NCBI GenBank assembly: GCA_025360785.1
Contig: JANYBN010000209.1
Span: 1-32,469, forward strand
DNA from: Geobacter sp.
Lineage (GTDB): Bacteria; Desulfobacterota; Desulfuromonadia; Geobacterales; Pseudopelobacteraceae
Direction of reading: 5' to 3'
Length of the DNA: 32,469 nt
Positions 6,484 through 14,753 of the stretch are shown piece after piece (position 1 is the stretch's first letter; every line of letters begins with the position of its first letter). Under the pieces are notes generated by a model. The model saw nothing but the letters and a program-made list of their open reading frames with translations. It had not been told where the DNA came from and searched no databases. The position numbers and the translations under genes were made by a program.

Positions 6484-9372
6484 ATGCTTAAAATGCCTAG
6501 AAGTACATTTTTATCGTTATTGATATCAATAGTTTGTTTCTCCATCTTGCCCGTTGCTGCTATCGGTGACATGGAGCCAATACGTTCATGGTCTTCACAA
6601 TCACAATCAGTCCAGCCTTCTTCACCAGGCTTGGGCCTCAGCGGCAATCAGGGATTGAGTTCACTTTCAACTAAAGATGATCAGATGATCAATCTCCTTG
6701 AAGAGCGTGAATTTAGTCAGGAGCTGCAGACTCCGCCAGTAACGGACCCTGCGACTGCGCAGAGTATCGACGCATTGAAGAGTAAAGCTGACATTGATAG
6801 CCAAAAAGCCCAAAAGCCGCAACTGCTGTTAAAGAATGAACCGGGAGACGGCTTGGTAAGATTGAGTTGGGCATTGGCAAATCTGCCGCCATCCAGTGAC
6901 GATAAGACGCCCCGCTTTACGATTCGATACGGGATAGAATCGGGTAAATTGATCAAGAGCGTAATGGTGGGTTCGGGGACCACGTTTGTTTTGCGTGAAC
7001 TAAAAAACTTTCAACCGTATTTTATCCAGATAATAGCACTTAATCGTGAACAGCAATCACTGGTAAAGTCGGATGAAGTAAAGGTGACCCCGTTGCCGGC
7101 AGAGGAACAGGGTTCATATATTGAGAAATCTTTTTCAAAAAAAACCTCAACACTGCTAGACAAGATTGAGGTTGAGCCGATGAGCCGGGCGCTGAAACAG
7201 TTCGGCTATGATTTTTTCAAAAACAGTCTTCAGCTGACAAGCGCACTTGATGCGATGCCGGTGGCAACCAACTACCAGCTGGGCCCAGGAGACGCACTTA
7301 ACCTTAACGTATGGGGTGCCGTAAATCTTCGCCAGGAATTAACCGTCAACAGAAATGGTGAGCTGACAATCCCGAAGATCGGCCCGGTAAAGGTATGGGG
7401 ACTTCCTTTTGAAAAAGCCCAGGCGACCGTGAAAGAGGCGCTCGGTCGGGCCTACCGGAATTTCGACATGAGCTTGACACTCGGCAGACTAAGAAGCATT
7501 CAGGTGTATGTAGTTGGAGAAGTAGAAGCCCCCGGCAACTATCCGGTAAGCTCTCTGGCAACGGTTATTAATGCACTGGCCGCTGCTGGTGGTCCATCAC
7601 GGAATGGCTCGCTTCGTGCCGTACGGATAACTCGCGGTAGCCAGACTGTTGCAACGGTAGATTTATATGACATGTTTCTATCGGGTGACCGCAACAAGGA
7701 TGTGCAGCTGCAAAATGGTGACACAATTTTTGTCCCGGTGATCGGTCATGTCGTTGCGGTGGCCGGCGAGGTCCGGCGCCCCGCTATTTATGAACTTAAC
7801 GGAAAAACAACCCTCCCTGAAATTCTGCAGATGGCTGGAGGAGTTGCTGCCAGCGGCTCGTTGGGACGGGTTCAGATTGAGCGGTTCGATAATAATAGTT
7901 CACGCATTGCGCTTGACTACTCGCTGAAAAGCGGTGACCCGAAGGCAGAACTGGGTGCCATTGAGTTGAAAGATCGCGATATGGTGAAGGTTTTTCCGGT
8001 CCAGACAGCAGTCAGACAGGTTGTTGTGCTTAATGGTAATGTTCAACAGGCGGGAGAGTATCAGTTTCGTCCTTCCATGCGCTTGACGGACCTGATACCT
8101 TCAGTACAGATGTTGCTTCCGGAGTCGTATCTTGACTCTGTAGAGATTACCCGCGTCTCTCCTCCGGATTACCGTCGGGAGCTGATTACCGTCAGCCTCC
8201 AAAGGGCTCTGGCCGGGAATATGGCCGACAACCCGCAGTTGCAGGAACAGGACACCGTTAAAGTTTTCTCGCGCGGCGAGATGGAGGAAAAGCGCAAAGT
8301 AGGCGTCAATGGCGCTGTACTTAATCCCGGTACGTATGATTTTTATCCCGGAATGACAATCCGTGATCTGGTTACTGCCGCAGGGAGTGCTCGACGTAAT
8401 GCTATTATTGACAGTGCGGAACTTAGTCGTATTGTCGTCAGCGGCGATAAGGCGCATTCTACGAGATTGCAGATTAATCTTGGCAAGGCGCTGTCTGGAG
8501 ATCCCGATCATAATCTGCCGCTGCAGAGTGACGACGTTTTGATCATCCGTGGGATAACTAACTGGCAAGAAGCAACAGAAAAGTTTATCACCCTGAAAGG
8601 TGAAGTGAAGTTTCCGGGAGTTTATTCAGTCGCCTCAAGCGAAAAGCTGAGTTCCGTTATTGAAAGAGCCGGCGGATTTACAGAGAAGGCCTATCTGCGT
8701 GGAGCGAAGTTCACCAGAAAATCTGTTCGAGAGCTGCAGCAGAGGAGAATGGATGAAGTGGTTGCAAGGACAGAAAAGGACATCATGCAGAAACAGGCAT
8801 CCGTGGCTTCTGTTTCATCAACCAGAGAAGAGCTCGAAGCTACCAGGGCGGCTCTGGATAGTTTGCTTAAGAGCTTGGAACGAATGAAAACACTTAAATC
8901 AGAAGGTCGCGTAGTAATGCGGCTCACAACAGCTGAAGATATGAAAACAAGCGATTATGATCTGGAACTTGAGGGGGGTGACCAGCTGGACATACCTTCA
9001 CGGCCCAGTGTGGTTAGTGTGTTAGGACAGGTCTATAATCCAACTTCATTTGTCTGCATACCGGGCAAGGATATTGACAACTATCTGCAGAAATCCGGCG
9101 GTGCACTTAACGATGCTGAAAAGTCGGAGATGTATGTAATTCGAGCGGATGGTACGGTATTCAGCCGGCAACAGTATTCATTCGGTTTCCATTGGGGTGA
9201 TGACGGATTAAGCTTTGGAAGATTCCTCTCAGCATATTTAGAGGCTGGCGATACCCTCGTAGTTCCGCAGCAGCTCGAAAAAATTGCCTGGATGCGGGAA
9301 ATCAAAGATATCACCCAAATACTTGCAAATGTGGCACTGACAACCGGTACAATCTGGACAATTATGAGATAG
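6484..9372 (+). CDS. Multi-SLBB polysaccharide biosynthesis/export protein (Wza-like OPX)
   Basis: 962 residues, about 2.5 times the size of Wza. There is a signal peptide (about 1-27) without a clear lipobox. A fibronectin III-like domain follows at about 110-205, where WxxP and YFIQIIALN resemble its strands. The Poly_export domain begins at about 262 (NYQLGPGDALNLNVWG). Several SLBB repeats follow, each marked by phrases such as VYVVGEVEAPGNYPV, VAVAGEVRRPAIYEL, VVLNGNVQQAGEYQF, VGVNGAVLNPGTYDF and ITLKGEVKFPGVYSV. A coiled coil lies at about 750-805, and a final SLBB-like segment (VSVLGQVYNPTSF) precedes the C-terminus. Such proteins form the outer-membrane/periplasmic channel for capsule or exopolysaccharide. 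GGAG precedes the ATG. The stop is 8 bp before the chain-length gene, so the two form an operon. Confidence 0.9.
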   Translation: MLKMPRSTFLSLLISIVCFSILPVAAIGDMEPIRSWSSQSQSVQPSSPGLGLSGNQGLSSLSTKDDQMINLLEEREFSQELQTPPVTDPATAQSIDALKSKADIDSQKAQKPQLLLKNEPGDGLVRLSWALANLPPSSDDKTPRFTIRYGIESGKLIKSVMVGSGTTFVLRELKNFQPYFIQIIALNREQQSLVKSDEVKVTPLPAEEQGSYIEKSFSKKTSTLLDKIEVEPMSRALKQFGYDFFKNSLQLTSALDAMPVATNYQLGPGDALNLNVWGAVNLRQELTVNRNGELTIPKIGPVKVWGLPFEKAQATVKEALGRAYRNFDMSLTLGRLRSIQVYVVGEVEAPGNYPVSSLATVINALAAAGGPSRNGSLRAVRITRGSQTVATVDLYDMFLSGDRNKDVQLQNGDTIFVPVIGHVVAVAGEVRRPAIYELNGKTTLPEILQMAGGVAASGSLGRVQIERFDNNSSRIALDYSLKSGDPKAELGAIELKDRDMVKVFPVQTAVRQVVVLNGNVQQAGEYQFRPSMRLTDLIPSVQMLLPESYLDSVEITRVSPPDYRRELITVSLQRALAGNMADNPQLQEQDTVKVFSRGEMEEKRKVGVNGAVLNPGTYDFYPGMTIRDLVTAAGSARRNAIIDSAELSRIVVSGDKAHSTRLQINLGKALSGDPDHNLPLQSDDVLIIRGITNWQEATEKFITLKGEVKFPGVYSVASSEKLSSVIERAGGFTEKAYLRGAKFTRKSVRELQQRRMDEVVARTEKDIMQKQASVASVSSTREELEATRAALDSLLKSLERMKTLKSEGRVVMRLTTAEDMKTSDYDLELEGGDQLDIPSRPSVVSVLGQVYNPTSFVCIPGKDIDNYLQKSGGALNDAEKSEMYVIRADGTVFSRQQYSFGFHWGDDGLSFGRFLSAYLEAGDTLVVPQQLEKIAWMREIKDITQILANVALTTGTIWTIMR

Positions 9373-9380
9373 GGGAATTA

Positions 9381-10610
9381 ATGAGCGACGAAAAGAATAA
9401 CTGCCAGGTGCTGGAAGTACCTGACGATGAAATAAATCTGCTGGAGCTGTTGCGGGTGATTGTCCGCAACCTGCCGCTAATCGCCAGGATCACTGCTGCT
9501 GCAATGATACTTTCGGTGCTTTATTCATTGACACTGACGAACGTCTACACCGCCAAGGCGACCCTGTTGCCGCCGCAGAAAGATTCCGGCGGTGGGGCGG
9601 CTGCGCTGCTGGCCTCCATGGGCGGTGGCGGCCTGGGCGCTCTTGCCGGCGGTTCAGGTGGTGGGTCATCAGATCTGTACCTGGGGCTCCTGAAAAGTCG
9701 CACGGTGACGGATTCGGTAATTAAGCGGCTTGACCTGCACACTGAATTCAAATCTAAAAACGCAGACTTAACCAGAACTACCTTACAGAATCTTGTCAAG
9801 TTTCAGGCCGGCAAGGATGGAATCATTACCATTACTGCTGACTATAAAGACCCGACCAAGGCTGCCTTGCTGGCTAATACGTTCATTGATGAGCTCCAGA
9901 AGAAAAGTCTGCAGCTGAACCTGACCAAGGCCAGCACCGAACGGAATTTCCTGGAAAAGCGGTTGGTGGTGGTCAAAGAGGACCTGAAAACTGCCGAAGA
10001 AGAGATGAAGCGGTTTCAAGAAACAAACAAGACTATCAAGGCTGATGACCAGGTTAAGGTAGCCATCGAGGGAATTGCCAGGTTGCGGGCGGAGATGGTC
10101 ACCAAAGAGGTGCAGCTGGCTTCACTCAGAAGCTCCATGACTGACGAGAGCGCTGAGGTTAGAACGCTACTGGCAGGAATTACCAAGCTCAGGAGTCAAC
10201 TGAATTCAATGAGCGGCACCGGCAAGGGGGGAGGGGTAATCCCCACGGTCGGAAGCGCCCCCTCGATCGGCGTGGAATATATCCGCAGACTGCGTGAGCT
10301 GAAGATCCAGGAAGCGCTGTTCGAACAGCTTACCAAGCAGTTTGAATTGGCCAAAATGAACGAAGCCCGTGATGCTTCATCGCTACAGGTGCTGGACGAA
10401 GCGGTGCCGCCCCTCCACAAAAGCAAACCGAAACGGTCATTGATCGTAATTCTGTCAACAGTGACAGCTTTGTTCTGCTCGGTTTTTTTGGTATTTATCA
10501 GGGAATACCTGACCAAACTGTCACCTGAGGACAGCGCCATCATGGACGAGATGAAGGACTCCCTGAAGAGAATGCTGCGGCTGCGACGGACGGAGCACAA
10601 GAGTGCCTGA
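9381..10610 (+). CDS. Wzz/GumC-type polysaccharide chain-length determinant (PCP), without kinase domain
   Basis: 409 residues. The N-terminal Wzz segment starts at about 14 (DEINLLELLRVIVRN) and runs into a first membrane helix at about 30-52. A Gly-rich loop (about 70-98) is followed by a periplasmic domain with long coiled coils (about 165-260 and 300-335), and a second membrane helix at about 352-374 precedes a short basic cytoplasmic tail. No Walker motifs or tyrosine cluster follow, so it is a PCP without the fused BY-kinase. Its expected partner is the SLBB exporter encoded just upstream, and it would set polymer length and link inner- and outer-membrane steps. AGGGGA precedes the ATG. 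The 3' end overlaps the next gene by 8 bp. Confidence 0.9.
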   Translation: MSDEKNNCQVLEVPDDEINLLELLRVIVRNLPLIARITAAAMILSVLYSLTLTNVYTAKATLLPPQKDSGGGAAALLASMGGGGLGALAGGSGGGSSDLYLGLLKSRTVTDSVIKRLDLHTEFKSKNADLTRTTLQNLVKFQAGKDGIITITADYKDPTKAALLANTFIDELQKKSLQLNLTKASTERNFLEKRLVVVKEDLKTAEEEMKRFQETNKTIKADDQVKVAIEGIARLRAEMVTKEVQLASLRSSMTDESAEVRTLLAGITKLRSQLNSMSGTGKGGGVIPTVGSAPSIGVEYIRRLRELKIQEALFEQLTKQFELAKMNEARDASSLQVLDEAVPPLHKSKPKRSLIVILSTVTALFCSVFLVFIREYLTKLSPEDSAIMDEMKDSLKRMLRLRRTEHKSA

Positions 10611-10977
10611 CGGGCGGACCGGTTTACCTCCGGTCTGGCTGTTCCTCTGCGCCGGCCTGACTATTCTGATTCTCTGGCTGGCGCTGATGCCGGCCAGTTC
10701 AGCGCCTTCGGGGCTTGGTTGGGACAAGCTGAATCATGCCGGAGCGATTGCTGCGGCAACCGGACTCGCGTACCTCTCTCTCCAGTCGCGCAAATGGGCT
10801 GCTGCTGCAGCATTTCTGTACGGAACCTCCCTTGGCATTCTGATTGAAATACTGCAAGCCACTCTGACAACCAGCAGAGCCGCAGAGTGGGGCGATGTAG
10901 TGGCTGACCTGATCGGGGCCGGCTGCAGTTGGGCTGCTATCATGATTTATCAACGCAAAACTACGCCTGAACAGTGA
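10603..10977 (+). CDS. VanZ-like family membrane protein
   Basis: 124 residues from a GTG at 10603 that overlaps the preceding stop by 8 bp, a sign of translational coupling. Four hydrophobic segments are visible (about 10-28, 42-58, 64-82, 96-114). VanZ-like motifs are present: DKLNHAGAIAAATGL, GILIEILQ, and RAAEWGDVVADLIGAGCSW. The molecular function of VanZ-like proteins is unsettled (VanZ itself gives teicoplanin resistance); they are common at the end of exopolysaccharide operons, which fits this setting. Confidence 0.85.
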   Translation: MPDGRTGLPPVWLFLCAGLTILILWLALMPASSAPSGLGWDKLNHAGAIAAATGLAYLSLQSRKWAAAAAFLYGTSLGILIEILQATLTTSRAAEWGDVVADLIGAGCSWAAIMIYQRKTTPEQ

Positions 10978-10996
10978 CAACACTCCATTTCCTTCC

Positions 10997-11025
10997 TTGC
11001 CATCCCTGTCACGAACAGGCATAAT
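10997..11025 (+). promoter_or_regulatory. Sigma-70-type promoter for cysS
   Basis: TTGCCA (10997-11002), a 17-nt spacer and CATAAT (11020-11025): one mismatch in each hexamer. The predicted start is near 11032, about 23 nt before the cysS ATG. The spacer contains a small inverted repeat, CCTGT-N5-ACAGG (11005-11019), which could be a site for a repressor but may be chance. Confidence 0.6.
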
Positions 11026-11054
11026 GCCCCCATTTTAATAGTGGAGTTTATCGT

Positions 11055-12536
11055 ATGGCTTTACGTGTCTACAACACCCTCTCCGGTGAAAAAGAGATTT
11101 TTGTCCCGTTGATCCCTGACAAAGTAGGGATGTATGTCTGCGGGGTAACGGTCTATGATTATTGCCATATCGGCCATGCCCGGGCCGGGGTGGTATTCGA
11201 TATTATCTTCCGCTACCTGAAATACTCCGGCTACGATGTAACTTACGTCCGCAACTACACCGATATCGATGACAAGATCATCAACCGCGCCAATCAGGAA
11301 GGGACCGATTACCGGACGATTGCCGATCGCTATATTCAGGCGTTCGATGAAGACATGGCGCTACTGGGACTGGCAAAGCCGACGGTGGAGCCTAAGGCCA
11401 CCGATCATATCAGCGGCATTGTCAGCATCATAGAAGCATTGGTTGCAAAAGGTCATGCATACGCCTCTGAGGGTGACGTGTATTTCGCGGTGGAAACGTT
11501 TCCCGACTATCTCAAGCTCTCCGGACGCAATTTGGAAGAGATGCAGGCAGGCGCCAGGGTGGAGGTGGGGGACAGAAAACGCCATCCAATGGATTTTGCC
11601 CTCTGGAAGGGGTCAAAACCTGGTGAACCCTGGTGGCAATCACCATGGGGCAATGGCCGACCCGGCTGGCATATTGAATGTTCGGCCATGAGCATGGAAT
11701 TTCTGGGTAAAACTTTTGATATACATGGGGGCGGAAAAGACCTGGTGTTTCCGCACCATGAAAATGAAATTGCCCAGTCGGAGGGGGCCAACGGCTGCCA
11801 GTTCGTGCGCTACTGGCTTCACAACGGTTTTGTCAATATCAACGCCGAAAAAATGAGTAAGTCACTAGGCAACTTTTTTACTATCCGCGAGGTATTGAAA
11901 AAATATGATCCGGAAACGTTGCGCTTTTTTATTCTTTCAGCTCATTACCGTTCACCGATTGATTTTTCCGATCATAATCTTGATGAGGCTCAGTCAGCGC
12001 TCGAACGGATCTATTCCTGTCTTGCTGCTCTGGACGATATTCTGAACGGAAAACCTCATTCTGCCGAAATCGCCGTGATCGAGAATCTGTCGCAAGTCGG
12101 TCAGGAGCTGCAGGAAAAGGTTGACCAGTTCATTCCACGTTTTGTCGATGCGATGGATGATGACTTCAACGCTACTCAAGCACTTGGTGTCCTGTTCGAA
12201 ACAGTTCGATCCACGAATCGCTTTATGGCAGAAACCAAAGAAATCACCCCTCTCTCTTTGTCGCTTATCGCACATGTACGACATCTCTTCGTTGAGGCCG
12301 GGACTGTACTTGGACTATTTACAACGACCCCGGCCGTATGGCTGGAGGGGATCAAGGCTGCCAAAGTTGGCCAGATTGATTTGACACCGGATGAGATCGA
12401 ACAGTTGATTACCGAGAGGACCGAGGCAAGAGCCGCAAGGAATTTCAAACGTGGCGATGAAATCCGCGATCTGCTTATGGCAAAAGGGATTCAACTGTTT
12501 GACTCGGCTCAGGGAACAACCTGGGACGTGAAATAG
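11055..12536 (+). CDS. cysS: Cysteine--tRNA ligase
   Basis: 493 residues, a full-length class I cysteinyl-tRNA synthetase. Signature elements are Cys29 in YVCGVTVYD (a Zn ligand in the family), the HIGH motif at 38-41, [18 protein letters not shown] (a second Zn-ligand Cys), [15 protein letters not shown], and the KMSKS loop at 266-270. The C-terminal DALR-type domain is present and ends in the [16 protein letters not shown] segment typical of this family. It charges tRNA-Cys in the cytoplasm. The ATG at 11055 has GGAG about 9 nt ahead. It is transcribed from its own promoter and is not obviously linked to its neighbours. Confidence 0.97.
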   Translation: MALRVYNTLSGEKEIFVPLIPDKVGMYVCGVTVYDYCHIGHARAGVVFDIIFRYLKYSGYDVTYVRNYTDIDDKIINRANQEGTDYRTIADRYIQAFDEDMALLGLAKPTVEPKATDHISGIVSIIEALVAKGHAYASEGDVYFAVETFPDYLKLSGRNLEEMQAGARVEVGDRKRHPMDFALWKGSKPGEPWWQSPWGNGRPGWHIECSAMSMEFLGKTFDIHGGGKDLVFPHHENEIAQSEGANGCQFVRYWLHNGFVNINAEKMSKSLGNFFTIREVLKKYDPETLRFFILSAHYRSPIDFSDHNLDEAQSALERIYSCLAALDDILNGKPHSAEIAVIENLSQVGQELQEKVDQFIPRFVDAMDDDFNATQALGVLFETVRSTNRFMAETKEITPLSLSLIAHVRHLFVEAGTVLGLFTTTPAVWLEGIKAAKVGQIDLTPDEIEQLITERTEARAARNFKRGDEIRDLLMAKGIQLFDSAQGTTWDVK

Positions 12537-12542
12537 ACTTTG

Positions 12543-12570
12543 TTGCATACTCGTTGTTGACTGCTATAAT
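12543..12570 (+). promoter_or_regulatory. Sigma-70-type promoter for the histidine kinase/regulator pair
   Basis: TTGCAT (12543-12548), a 16-nt spacer and a perfect TATAAT (12565-12570), about 29 nt upstream of the kinase GTG start at 12599. It lies in the only gap between cysS and the kinase gene. Confidence 0.55.
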
Positions 12571-12598
12571 GTTCCTACTATATTTAACGAGGTTCTGA

Positions 12599-14224
12599 GT
12601 GGATCAGGAGTGTTGCTGGAACAGGGACGTTATTGAACAGGCTGATTGCTCGAAGATCAACGAGGGCGAAGAGGAACTGCTTGCTTCAAAATTGCAGCGG
12701 GTCACGGAAAAGTGCCGTGAATGCGATGTATTTATTGCAAATTTGGGCCGGTTGCGTGACGACGCTAATCCGCTTGCACCCATACTCTCCGATGTACTGA
12801 ATGAAAACCGCCGCCAAAAAATTCAAATTCAATCCCTGGTAAGCTTCCTTGATAACAAAACCCTTGAAATGCGCTTTGTGCACGAGCTCGGATCAGTTCT
12901 CCAAAGCTCGGTAGATCTGGATGAGGTGCTTTCCGTGGCGCTGACCGCCATTACTGCAGGAAAAGGGTTTGGCATGAATCGCGCCTTTCTGCTACTGACA
13001 GACCGGGAAGCGAATGTGTTGCACGGCTACCTGGGCATCGGACCACGAAACATAGAAGAGGCCAGTCAGGTCTGGAACGAGATCATCCAGAACGATATGG
13101 ATCTACAAACTCTGGCTCAGAATTTTAGATTGAACAAACTTTCCTCTGAACGAGCAAAATTTCACGATGTCCTGGAACAGCTGACAGTTCCGCTCTCCAA
13201 CAAAAACCATATTCTCATCAAAGCGCTTGATGGAAAACGCCCGATAATGGTTGAGGGGGCTTTTCAGCATCCTGATGTACCCGCAGAACTGGCCCGCCTG
13301 TTGGGGGTTGACACCTTTTTGCTGATGCCGCTTATTTCACGTAACCGACGGGTCGGTATGATCATCGCAGATAACTGCATCACTCACCGCGCCATAACTG
13401 AAGAGGATATGCACTCGCTGGAAACCTTCGGTTTCCCGGTAGCTTTTGCCATTGAACGCGCCTCGCTGTACGACAAGCTGCAGGTTGAACTTAACCGCGT
13501 TACCGAAGCTGGGAAAAAGCTGAAAGAGCAGCAGGAATTGATAGTACGGATGGAGAATATGGCTCTGGTCGGTCGAATCACCTCCAGTATCGCCCATTCG
13601 GTGCGGAATCCGCTGATGATCATAGGAGGTTTTGCCCGTTCGATGCTCAAGAACAGCCCTGTGTCCGACCCCAAGAGAACATTCATCGAATCAATAGTTG
13701 CCGAAACTCGTCAGCTGGAAGTTGTGCTGGATGAAATACTGAATTATTCCGATTCGTTATATCCCACTCGGGACTTTTGGGATGTAAACCAGCTGGTTGA
13801 GGCTGTGTTGCGTGATACCGCCGATATTTTGACTTCACTTGGCTATGCAACCGGTTATTCTTCAGAACCTGACCTGCCTCCGGTTTTTATCGACTTCAAA
13901 CAGCTTTCCTATTGCCTGAGAACCGTGCTGCAAAATGATATCAATGGTCTTGGCACTGATCGATCGATTGAAATCAGCTCTCAGAGCGTTGAAGACTGCG
14001 TCATCCTCAAGATTGAAGACCACAGTCGGCACATCTCTCAAGCAGAACTTGACCACCTGCTGGTTCCTTTTTCGGAGACACGCGACCTGGGTGCCGGGTT
14101 GGGGCTGGCACTATGTAAAACCATGCTTGAAAAACAGGGAATTCCTTTTGTCGCTCTGGCAGATGAGCACGCAGGAATCAAATACACCATCACACTTCCC
14201 ACCCGCAAGGAGGAACAACCATGA
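12599..14224 (+). CDS. GAF-domain sensor histidine kinase with degenerate ATP lid
   Basis: 541 residues from a GTG at 12599 (ACGAGG about 6 nt ahead). It is soluble, with no membrane helices. Residues about 20-85 are helical; a GAF sensor domain spans about 90-300 (RAFLLLTDREANVLHGYLGIG through LLMPLISRNRRVGMIIADN); a linker coiled coil lies at about 300-320; a HisKA dimerisation domain carries the phospho-acceptor His333 in SSIAHSVRNPL. The C-terminal HATPase_c domain has a recognisable G2 box (GAGLGLAL, from 498), but the N box is weak (Asn446) and the usual DxGxG lid reads EDHSRHI, keeping Asp474 but no glycine. It overlaps the downstream receiver gene by 4 bp (ATGA), so the two are a cognate pair. 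The ligand of the GAF domain is unknown. Confidence 0.88.
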   Translation: MDQECCWNRDVIEQADCSKINEGEEELLASKLQRVTEKCRECDVFIANLGRLRDDANPLAPILSDVLNENRRQKIQIQSLVSFLDNKTLEMRFVHELGSVLQSSVDLDEVLSVALTAITAGKGFGMNRAFLLLTDREANVLHGYLGIGPRNIEEASQVWNEIIQNDMDLQTLAQNFRLNKLSSERAKFHDVLEQLTVPLSNKNHILIKALDGKRPIMVEGAFQHPDVPAELARLLGVDTFLLMPLISRNRRVGMIIADNCITHRAITEEDMHSLETFGFPVAFAIERASLYDKLQVELNRVTEAGKKLKEQQELIVRMENMALVGRITSSIAHSVRNPLMIIGGFARSMLKNSPVSDPKRTFIESIVAETRQLEVVLDEILNYSDSLYPTRDFWDVNQLVEAVLRDTADILTSLGYATGYSSEPDLPPVFIDFKQLSYCLRTVLQNDINGLGTDRSIEISSQSVEDCVILKIEDHSRHISQAELDHLLVPFSETRDLGAGLGLALCKTMLEKQGIPFVALADEHAGIKYTITLPTRKEEQP

Positions 14225-14595
14225 GCAGATTACTGGTAGTAGACGATGAAGCAAACATCCGGCTGCTGTACGCTGAAGAGCTGAAAGATGAGGGGTACGA
14301 AGTAGTGACGGCGGCCAGTAGCGCCGAGGCGGCCGAAAAGTTGCAGGGAAACGTTTTTGATCTGGCGGTTCTGGATATCAAGCTGAAGAATGAAAGCGGT
14401 ATCGAACTGCTTCAGAAACTGGTCAAGGAACGACACGATATGCCGGTGATCCTCTGCTCGGCATTCTCATGTTACAAGGACGATTTTTCGGCATGGCTGG
14501 CTGATGGCTATGTTGTCAAATCAGGTGATCTGACCGAGCTTAAACAGGAAATCGCACGGGTACTGGCCAAAAAAGCGCAGAAAGCAAAAAGTTGA
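14221..14595 (+). CDS. Single-domain response regulator (receiver only)
   Basis: 124 residues comprising one receiver domain and nothing else. The acidic pocket is Asp8-Asp9, the phospho-acceptor is Asp52 (LDIKL), the conserved switch Ser80 lies in CSAF, and the conserved lysine is Lys100 (VVKSGD). There is no DNA-binding or enzymatic output domain, so it must act by protein-protein contact or within a phosphorelay. Translation is probably coupled to the kinase through the ATGA overlap. A hairpin follows about 50 bp later. Confidence 0.92.
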   Translation: MSRLLVVDDEANIRLLYAEELKDEGYEVVTAASSAEAAEKLQGNVFDLAVLDIKLKNESGIELLQKLVKERHDMPVILCSAFSCYKDDFSAWLADGYVVKSGDLTELKQEIARVLAKKAQKAKS

Positions 14596-14642
14596 ACGAT
14601 AATTTCCCCTGAATAGATCCGGCGAATAAACATACCTATAAC

Positions 14643-14689
14643 AGGGGCGCTGCTTGTCTGCCCGGTAGGATGCAGCGAGCAGCGCCCCT
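14643..14689 (+). terminator. Hairpin after the kinase/regulator pair, probable terminator
   Basis: AGGGGCGCTGCT (14643-14654) pairs perfectly with AGCAGCGCCCCT (14678-14689) around a 23-nt loop. The downstream tail has only a short T run (TT-CGTGTAATT), so termination may be inefficient or factor-assisted. It lies between the regulator stop and the nucleotidyltransferase fusion gene. Confidence 0.5.
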
Positions 14690-14753
14690 TTCGTGTAATT
14701 GCCGGCGCAGTATAGTGGCTTGATATTTAATTTCATCTCCAAGGAGTGTTCCC

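Noticed and set aside
11005-11019. CCTGT-N5-ACAGG as a LexA-type box at the cysS promoter
   Set aside because: Spacing does not fit the known LexA boxes, and cysS is not an expected SOS target; the repeat is too short to stand alone.
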